From contig JAICXL010000021.1 of NCBI GenBank assembly GCA_025980475.1, positions 1-36,451 of the forward strand: a DNA stretch of 36,451 nucleotides, read 5' to 3'. The stretch comes from Nocardioidaceae bacterium. GTDB taxonomy: Bacteria; Actinomycetota; Actinomycetes; Propionibacteriales; Nocardioidaceae. Shown here piece by piece: positions 31,273 to 36,451 of the stretch; within the stretch, counting starts at the first letter, position 1, and each line of letters opens with the position of its first letter. The translations under genes were made by a program, and so were the position numbers. The notes beneath the pieces were generated by a model. It saw only the letters and a program-made list of their open reading frames with translations. It did no database searches and was not told the origin of the DNA.

Positions 31273-32435
31273 CACTGCTCCTCTCCACGCGCACGCACCA
31301 GCCCCCGGCCGATGATCGTGCGCTGCACCTCGGACGCGCCCTCGTAGATCCGGGGCGCGCGCACCTCACGATAGAGCCGCTCCAGCAGGTGCCCGCGTTG
31401 CAGCGCCCGGGCGCCGTGCAGCTGCACCGCCTGGTCGACGACCCATTGCGCCGACTCGGTCGCGAACAGCTTCGCCATCGCCGCCCGGCTGGTCACGTCC
31501 GCGGCCGGCGCCTTTGCGTCGTACGACGAAGCAGCGCTCCTCACCAGCAACCGGGCAGCCTCCACGCGGGTCGCCATCTCGGCCAGCGCGTGCTCGACCG
31601 CCTGCTGCCGCACCAGGGGGCCGCCGCGCACCTCACGCGTGCAGGCCCAGTCCACGGCAGCGTCGAGCGCGGCCTGGGCCATCCCGACGGCGAAGGCGCC
31701 GACGCTCGGCCGGAAGAGGTCGAGGGTGCGCATCGCCACCGCGAAGCCGCGGTCGACCTCGCCGAGCACGTCCTCAGGGCCCACGCGGACGCCGTCGAAG
31801 GACAGCCGCCCGATCGCGTGCGGGGCCAGCAGGTCCAGGTGCTCGCCGGAGAGCCCGGACGCGTCGCCCGGGACAGCGAACGCGGTCACCCCGCGAGCGC
31901 CCGCGTCGGCCGTCGTGCGTGCGAAGACCGTGTAGACGTCGGCCTCGGGCGCGTTGGAGATCCACAGCTTCTCGCCGTGCAGCAGCCAGCCGTCGCCGTC
32001 GGCGCGAGCAGACAGAGACAGCGCCGCGGCATCGGATCCGGCGCCCTCCTCGCTCAGCGCGAACGCGGCGACCACCTCACCGGTCACCACGCCGGGGAGC
32101 CACCGCTCGACCGCCGACGGGCGACCGGACTGCAGGATCGGGTAGCTGCCCAGCCCCTGCAGGGCCAGCGCGGTCTCCGCCTCGGTGCTGGTCTGGGCAA
32201 GCGCCTCGCGCAGCAGGCACAGCTGCATGGCCGCGGCGTCGCCCGAGGACAGGTCGAGCGGCTCCTCGGCAGCGCCGCCGAAGAGCCCGCGCAGCAGCCC
32301 GTGCTTCCCCAGCTCGAGCAGCAGTGGTCGGTTGACACGGCCCTCCGTCGCGGGCACCGCGGCCAGGTGGGTCTGCGCGATGTCACGGACGTGCTCGACG
32401 AAGGCGTGCTGGGTGTCGTCCAGGGCGTAGCGCAT
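31272..32435 (-). CDS. Acyl-CoA dehydrogenase of the anthranilate cluster
   Basis: 387 residues from ATG 32435. Segments include FALSEEGAGSDAAALSLSA (FAD contact), WLLHGEKLWISNAPEADVY, QLHGARALQRGHLLERLYREVRAPRIYEGASEVQRTIIGRGLV. The YEGASE glutamate sits in the catalytic position. The N-terminal domain diverges from the enzyme at 18518-19687. It is first in a four-gene leftward operon with the crotonase, SDR and RidA genes. It probably dehydrogenates an acyclic dicarboxylyl-CoA after ring opening. The mRNA appears leaderless (see the promoter entry). Confidence 0.9.
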   Translation of the reverse strand: MRYALDDTQHAFVEHVRDIAQTHLAAVPATEGRVNRPLLLELGKHGLLRGLFGGAAEEPLDLSSGDAAAMQLCLLREALAQTSTEAETALALQGLGSYPILQSGRPSAVERWLPGVVTGEVVAAFALSEEGAGSDAAALSLSARADGDGWLLHGEKLWISNAPEADVYTVFARTTADAGARGVTAFAVPGDASGLSGEHLDLLAPHAIGRLSFDGVRVGPEDVLGEVDRGFAVAMRTLDLFRPSVGAFAVGMAQAALDAAVDWACTREVRGGPLVRQQAVEHALAEMATRVEAARLLVRSAASSYDAKAPAADVTSRAAMAKLFATESAQWVVDQAVQLHGARALQRGHLLERLYREVRAPRIYEGASEVQRTIIGRGLVRARGEEQ

Positions 32436-32442
32436 GCCGGCC

Positions 32443-32472
32443 ACGCTATTGCGCCTTGACAACGTCCGTCAA
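32443..32472 (-). promoter_or_regulatory. Leaderless promoter of the leftward operon
   Basis: TTGACG (32472-32467) and TAGCGT (32448-32443), 18 bp apart on the minus strand. The ATG at 32435 lies 8 bases beyond the -10, where the transcript should begin, and no ribosome-binding site precedes it. Confidence 0.6.
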
Positions 32473-32482
32473 GAACGCAATA
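32447..32482. promoter_or_regulatory. Long palindromic operator in the divergent promoter region
   Basis: Left arm TATTGCG-C-CTTGAC (32447-32460) and right arm GTCAAG-AA-CGCAATA (32468-32482) are inverted copies apart from one extra base. The arms are separated by 7 bases. It covers the -35 elements of both divergent promoters, so a bound repressor would silence both units. The PaaX-family protein encoded in the cluster is the first candidate ligand. Confidence 0.8.
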
Positions 32483-32486
32483 TATT
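32456..32486 (+). promoter_or_regulatory. Leaderless promoter of the monooxygenase/reductase gene
   Basis: A perfect consensus -35 TTGACA (32456-32461) is followed by an AT-rich -10 region: AATATA with a 17-bp spacer or TATATT (32481-32486) with 19 bp. The ATG at 32494 is about 7 bases past the -10, and there is no ribosome-binding site, so the mRNA should start at or next to the initiation codon. Confidence 0.65.
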
Positions 32487-32493
32487 CGACCGC

Positions 32494-34881
32494 ATGAAGA
32501 TCGCAGTGGTCGGTGGTGGCCCGGGCGGGCTCTACTTCAGCGCGCTCGCCCAGCAGCTCGCCGCCCTCACCGGCGGCCGCCACGAGATCACCGTCTGGGA
32601 GCGCAACGCCGCCGACGACACCTTCGGCTTCGGGGTCGTGTTCAGCGACGAGACCCTCGGTGGCATCGAGCACGCCGATCCCGTGGTGCACGAGCAGATG
32701 GCCGCGGAGTTCGCGGTCTGGGACGACATCGACGTGCACTTCAAGGGCGAGGTGGTCACCAGCGGCGGACACGCGTTCGCGGCGATGCCCCGCAAGCGGC
32801 TGCTCGAGATCCTGCAGCGCCGCTGCGCCGACCTCGGCGTCGACGTCGGTTTCCGGACGACGGCGCCGGACGTCGAGGAGCTCGCCGCCACGCACGACCT
32901 GGTCGTCGCCGCCGACGGGCTCAACTCGATCGTCCGCTCGACGTTCGCGGACAGCTTCTGCCCGAGCCTCGACGTGCGCGACTGCAAGTACATGTGGCTC
33001 GGCACCGACAAGGTCTTCGACGCCTTCAAGTTCTACGTCGCCGAGACCCCCTACGGCGTCATGCAGATCCACGGCTACCCCTACGACGCCCACGGCAGCA
33101 CCTTCATCGTCGAGATGAACAGCGCGGTCTGGGAGCGGGCAGGGTTCGCGGAGTACGACGACCGTCCCTGGCTGCCCGGCGAGTCCGACGAGAAGTCGAT
33201 CGCCCTCATCCGGGAGCTCTTCGCCGACGTGCTGGACGGGCACGAGGTGATGGCCAACAACTCCCGGTGGCTCAACTTCACCACCGTGCGCAACGAGCGC
33301 TGGCGGCACGGGAACGTCGTGCTCCTCGGCGACGCCGCTCACACGGCGCACTTCTCGATCGGCTCCGGCACCAAGCTGGCGATGGAGGACGCCCTCTCCC
33401 TCGCCGCCTGCCTGCACGAGCAGCCGAGCGTGCCGACCGCGCTCGCCGCCTACGAGGAGGAGCGCAAGGCGGTCGTCGCCTCGACCCAGCGCGCCGCGCA
33501 GGCCAGTCTGGAATGGTTCGAGAACCTCGGGCAGTACACCCACCAGCACCCGCTGCAGTTCGGCTTCAACATCATGACCCGCAGCCGCCGGGTCACCTAC
33601 GACAACCTCCGCGTCCGCGACCCGGAGTTCGTCGCCCGGCTGGACGAGTGGTTCGCCGCGGAGGCCGAGCGTCTCGGCCACGGCCCCGGCGACGTGCGGC
33701 CGCCGATGTTCCAGCCGTTGGTGCTGCGGACCCCTGACGGTCCCGGGATGTCACTGGCCAACCGGGTGATCGTCTCGCCGATGGACATGTACGTCGCCAC
33801 CGACGGCATGCCGAACGACTTCCACCTGGTCCACCTCGGCGGCAAGGCGCTCGGCGGGGCCGGCCTGGTGATGACCGAGATGGTCTGCGTCTCCCCGACC
33901 GGCCGGATCACGCCCGGCTGCACCGGCCTCTGGACCGACGGGCAGCGCGACGGCTACGCCCGCATCGTCGACTTCGTGCACGAGCAGTCATCCGCGCGGA
34001 TCGGCCTGCAGCTCGGTCACTCCGGCGGCAAGGGCTCGACGAAGCTGATGTGGGAGGGCATCGACGAGCCACTCCAGGACGGCAACTGGCCGGTCTGCGC
34101 GGCCTCGCCCGTCCCCTACAAGCCCGGGGTCAACCAGGTGCCCACCGAGCTCGACCTTGCCGGGATGGAGGAGATCCGGCAACAGTTCGTCGACGCCGCG
34201 CGTCGCGGCGCGGAGGCGGGCTTCGACCTGCTCGAGCTGCACTGCGCGCACGGCTACCTGCTCTCGGGGTTCCTCTCCCCGGTCACCAACCGGCGCACCG
34301 ACGAGTACGGCGGCCCCGTCGAGGCGCGGATGCGCTACCCGCTCGAGGTGTTCACCGCGATGCGGGAGGTCTGGCCGGCCGACCGGCCGATGACTGTGCG
34401 GATCTCGGCGACCGACTGGGTCGAGGACGGCCAGCCGCTCGAGGACGCCCTGCGCATCGCCGAGGCGTTCGCCGACGCCGGCGCCGCCGCGATCGACGTC
34501 TCGACCGGGCAGGTCACCGCGGCGGAGAAGCCGGCGTTTGGACGGAGCTACCAGACTCCGTTCGCCGACGCGGTCCGCAACCGGGTGCACGTGCCGACGA
34601 TCGCGGTCGGGGTGATCTCGTCCTGGGACGACGTCAACTCCATCCTGCTCGCCGGTCGGGCCGATCTGTGCGCGCTCGGCCGGGTGCACCTCTACGACCC
34701 GTCCTGGACGTTGCACGCCTCGGTCGAGCAGGACTACGACGGTCCCGGTGCCCGCTGGCCGTTGCCGTGGCGCGCCGGTCGGCGCAAGCCCCAGACCGGC
34801 CGCACCGATGGCCCGCGTCCCCGCCTGGAGCTGGTCCGCGGCGAGGAACCGCGGACGCAGCACCGCCGCTGGCGCCCCTGA
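32494..34881 (+). CDS. Bifunctional flavin monooxygenase / OYE-type reductase (2-aminobenzoyl-CoA monooxygenase/reductase-like)
   Basis: 795 residues in two flavoprotein domains. Residues 1 to about 395 are a class A flavin monooxygenase of the salicylyl-CoA 5-hydroxylase type: VVGGGPGGLYFSAL (FAD), and GDAAHTAHFSIGSGTKLAMEDA near 280. Residues from about 405 are an Old Yellow Enzyme TIM barrel: LANRVIVSPMDMYV, GLVMTEMVCVSPTGR, LQLGHSGGKGST, ELHCAHGYLLSGFLSPVTNRRTDEYGG, and DLCALGRVHLYDP for FMN. This fusion is known from 2-aminobenzoyl-CoA monooxygenase/reductase of Azoarcus evansii, which hydroxylates and then reduces the ring to 2-amino-5-oxocyclohex-1-enecarbonyl-CoA. The frame extends upstream, but ATG 32494 begins the FAD fold exactly. 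Confidence 0.92.
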   Translation: MKIAVVGGGPGGLYFSALAQQLAALTGGRHEITVWERNAADDTFGFGVVFSDETLGGIEHADPVVHEQMAAEFAVWDDIDVHFKGEVVTSGGHAFAAMPRKRLLEILQRRCADLGVDVGFRTTAPDVEELAATHDLVVAADGLNSIVRSTFADSFCPSLDVRDCKYMWLGTDKVFDAFKFYVAETPYGVMQIHGYPYDAHGSTFIVEMNSAVWERAGFAEYDDRPWLPGESDEKSIALIRELFADVLDGHEVMANNSRWLNFTTVRNERWRHGNVVLLGDAAHTAHFSIGSGTKLAMEDALSLAACLHEQPSVPTALAAYEEERKAVVASTQRAAQASLEWFENLGQYTHQHPLQFGFNIMTRSRRVTYDNLRVRDPEFVARLDEWFAAEAERLGHGPGDVRPPMFQPLVLRTPDGPGMSLANRVIVSPMDMYVATDGMPNDFHLVHLGGKALGGAGLVMTEMVCVSPTGRITPGCTGLWTDGQRDGYARIVDFVHEQSSARIGLQLGHSGGKGSTKLMWEGIDEPLQDGNWPVCAASPVPYKPGVNQVPTELDLAGMEEIRQQFVDAARRGAEAGFDLLELHCAHGYLLSGFLSPVTNRRTDEYGGPVEARMRYPLEVFTAMREVWPADRPMTVRISATDWVEDGQPLEDALRIAEAFADAGAAAIDVSTGQVTAAEKPAFGRSYQTPFADAVRNRVHVPTIAVGVISSWDDVNSILLAGRADLCALGRVHLYDPSWTLHASVEQDYDGPGARWPLPWRAGRRKPQTGRTDGPRPRLELVRGEEPRTQHRRWRP

Positions 34882-34885
34882 TCGG

Positions 34886-34924
34886 GCCCGGTCAGCAAGC
34901 CCGGTCAGCAGGCCCGGTCAGCAG
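34886..34924. repeat. Three 13-bp tandem repeats between convergent genes
   Basis: GCCCGGTCAGCAA/G at 34886-34898, 34899-34911 and 34912-34924; the last two are identical and the first differs at its final base. The last copy covers the stop codon of the convergent hydrolase gene (34918-34920), so unit gain or loss could duplicate that stop. Confidence 0.85.
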
Positions 34925-36451
34925 GCAAGGCCGTTGCGCGGCACCTTGCCGCGCACGAGGTAGCCCTGCACGGCGTTGTCGATGCAGGAGTTGCCCTGGT
35001 GGAAGGCGGTGTGGCCGTCGCCGTTGCGGGTGATCAGGACGCCGGAGTCGAGCTGACGGGCGAGCGCCCTGGCCCACTCGATCGGAGTCGCCGGGTCACG
35101 GGTGGTGCCGGTCACCACGATCGGTGGGGCGCCCTTGGCGTGCAGGGCGTGGGAGCTGTTGCCGGTGTGGATCGGCCAGTAGTGGCAGGTCGACAAGCCG
35201 AAGGCGAAGATCTTGCCGAAGGTCGGCGAGGCCTTGACGAACTCCGGGAAGTGCGACGGCACCTGCGAGGTCGGGATGGCGTCGTCGTGGTCGAGGCAGT
35301 TGACGTCGTAGAGGGCCTCGAGGGAGTTGTCGAGGTAGCCGTTCGGGCCACGCGAGGTGTAGAGGTCGGCCAGCGACAGCAGCTTGGAGCCGCTGCCCTG
35401 CTGGAGGGCCTGCTGCAGGCCGGCGGTCAGCTGCGGCCAATAGCTGCGGACGTAGAGCGGCATCCAGATGCCGAGGACAGCGGTGCCGGCGGTGAGCTGG
35501 CGGCTGGTGTCGGTTGGCAGCGGGTGTGCCTCGACCTGGACGAGGAACTGCCGGATCCGCCGGGTGCCCTGGTCGACCGACGAGCCCAGGATGCAGTGCC
35601 CCTGGGAGACGCAGTTGGCGACGTAGGCACGCAGGGCGACCTCGAAGCCGTGCGCCTGCTCCAGGGAGAGCTTCTCGTTGGAGAGCGCGGGGTTGATCGC
35701 CCCGTCGAGCACCATCCGGCCGACGTGGTGCGGGAACAGGTTGGCGTAGGTGGCGCCGAGGAAGGTGCCGTAGGAGGCGCCGAAGTAGTCCAGCTTGGGC
35801 TCCCGGAGCGCGCTCCGCAGGATGTCCATGTCCTTGGCGACCTCGACCGTCGACATGTGCCTGGCCAGCGCGCCGCTGTCGCGCAGGCAACCCTCGCCCA
35901 AGCGGTGGACCTCGGCGTTCATCTGGTGTCGCTCGGCGGCGGTGTCCGGATCGGGGTCGGAGGCAACGAAGTGGTCGAGCTCGGCTGTGCTGGCGCACTG
36001 CAGCGGGGTGCTGTGCCCGACACCGCGCGGGTCGAAGCCGACGATGTCGAAGTACTTCGACAGCACGCTGCCGAAGACGACCGCGCCGGCGGCGGCGTAC
36101 TGCACCCCGGAACCTCCCGGGCCGCCGGGGTTGACCACGAGCGAGCCGACCTTGTGCGCCTGGTCGGTGGCGGGCACCTCGAGCACGGCCAGCTGGATCG
36201 TGCGGCCCTGGGGCCTGGCGTAGTCGAGCGGGACGGTCAGCTGCGCGCACTTGTCGGCGCTGCAGGCGTGCCAGGCCAGCCGCTGGTGGTAGAACCGCGC
36301 CAGCGCCGGGGACGTGGCCGGCATCGGTGAGCTGCTCGCCGACGCGCCCGGGGTCGGGCTGGTCTCTGGCACGGGCGACGGGCTGGTGGCCCCGGAGGAG
36401 CCCGCGGCCTGCGGCTGGGCGGCCCCCCGCCACACGAACAGCCCGGCGAGC
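34918..36451 (-). CDS. Secreted alpha/beta hydrolase, TAP-like peptidase (5' end missing)
   Basis: At least 505 residues. The frame stays open to the window edge; the residues before the first possible start (LAGLFVWRG) look like the end of a signal peptide, so the true start lies outside. A Ser/Pro/Thr-rich linker (about 10-40) precedes the hydrolase. Landmarks are LVVNPGGPGGSG (oxyanion), FDIVGFDPRGVGHSTPL, GASYGTFLGATYANLFPHHVGRMVLDGA (nucleophile serine) and GDGHTAFHQGNSC (histidine), with a typical TAP-like C-terminal domain. Relatives are the SlpD/SlpE and Tap tripeptidyl aminopeptidases of Streptomyces. It should act outside the cell on peptides. Confidence 0.92.
   Translation of the reverse strand, partial: LAGLFVWRGAAQPQAAGSSGATSPSPVPETSPTPGASASSSPMPATSPALARFYHQRLAWHACSADKCAQLTVPLDYARPQGRTIQLAVLEVPATDQAHKVGSLVVNPGGPGGSGVQYAAAGAVVFGSVLSKYFDIVGFDPRGVGHSTPLQCASTAELDHFVASDPDPDTAAERHQMNAEVHRLGEGCLRDSGALARHMSTVEVAKDMDILRSALREPKLDYFGASYGTFLGATYANLFPHHVGRMVLDGAINPALSNEKLSLEQAHGFEVALRAYVANCVSQGHCILGSSVDQGTRRIRQFLVQVEAHPLPTDTSRQLTAGTAVLGIWMPLYVRSYWPQLTAGLQQALQQGSGSKLLSLADLYTSRGPNGYLDNSLEALYDVNCLDHDDAIPTSQVPSHFPEFVKASPTFGKIFAFGLSTCHYWPIHTGNSSHALHAKGAPPIVVTGTTRDPATPIEWARALARQLDSGVLITRNGDGHTAFHQGNSCIDNAVQGYLVRGKVPRNGLAC

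Noticed and set aside
32494-34881. Salicylyl-CoA 5-hydroxylase as the main name
   Set aside because: The N-terminal domain resembles that enzyme, but the attached Old Yellow Enzyme-type reductase and nearby RidA fit 2-aminobenzoyl-CoA better. Kept only as an alternative.

Overview
The window is very GC-rich, densely coded actinobacterial chromosome. It uses many GTG/TTG starts and stop-start overlaps, and the left third has the core gene order known from mycobacteria and relatives (ppa / dacB / DUF2342 / tilS / hpt / ftsH / folE-P-B-K / DUF3180). The style and the accessory content (PaaX regulator, several acyl-CoA dehydrogenases, small secreted proteins) fit a Nocardioides-like member of the Nocardioidaceae. 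That assignment is an inference from style; no rRNA is present. I see no transposase, integrase, phage gene or CRISPR array.

Region 1 (1-10.6 kb) is housekeeping. Reading leftward on the minus strand: dacB (penicillin-binding carboxypeptidase), a DUF2342 zinc-metalloprotease-like protein, tilS (tRNA-Ile lysidine synthetase), hpt (purine salvage), ftsH (membrane AAA+ protease), the folate genes folE-folP-folB-folK, a DUF3180 membrane protein and a coiled-coil membrane protein. ppa (inorganic pyrophosphatase) is divergent from dacB.

Region 2 (10.6-20.8 kb) holds an acyl-CoA oxidase-like flavoprotein and a secreted NlpC/P60 cell-wall hydrolase. The hydrolase has a long structured leader, and a three-copy 9-bp direct repeat resembling an MtrA box lies about 200 bp upstream. 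Next is a thiamine ABC transporter (ThiB lipoprotein, fused-permease ThiP, ThiQ) preceded by a clear TPP riboswitch, then a cluster of about 31-bp-period intergenic repeats, an acyl-CoA dehydrogenase and a metallo-beta-lactamase-fold hydrolase.

Region 3 (20.8-26.5 kb) is rich in envelope and secreted proteins: a four-helix membrane protein, a repeat-linker lipoprotein coupled to an APC-type permease, a two-helix membrane protein, a secreted GH16 glycoside hydrolase, a secreted protein with RTX-like glycine/aspartate repeats, and tRNA-Thr(CGT).

Region 4 (26.5-34.9 kb) is the most interesting part. It looks like a complete-looking module for aerobic, CoA-dependent anthranilate (2-aminobenzoate) breakdown: an aryl-CoA ligase overlapping a PaaX-family regulator on the plus strand; a RidA-type enamine deaminase, an SDR dehydrogenase, a crotonase lacking both classical hydratase glutamates, and an acyl-CoA dehydrogenase on the minus strand; and, divergent from these, a 795-residue fusion of a flavin monooxygenase with an Old Yellow Enzyme-type reductase. 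The fusion has the architecture of 2-aminobenzoyl-CoA monooxygenase/reductase. The 58 bp between the two divergent units carry a long palindrome overlapping two promoters that both appear to give leaderless mRNAs. My proposed route is: activation, hydroxylation plus ring reduction, hydrolysis of the enamine by RidA, ring opening by the crotonase, then beta-oxidation-like steps. The window ends in a TAP-type secreted alpha/beta hydrolase whose N-terminus runs off the edge.
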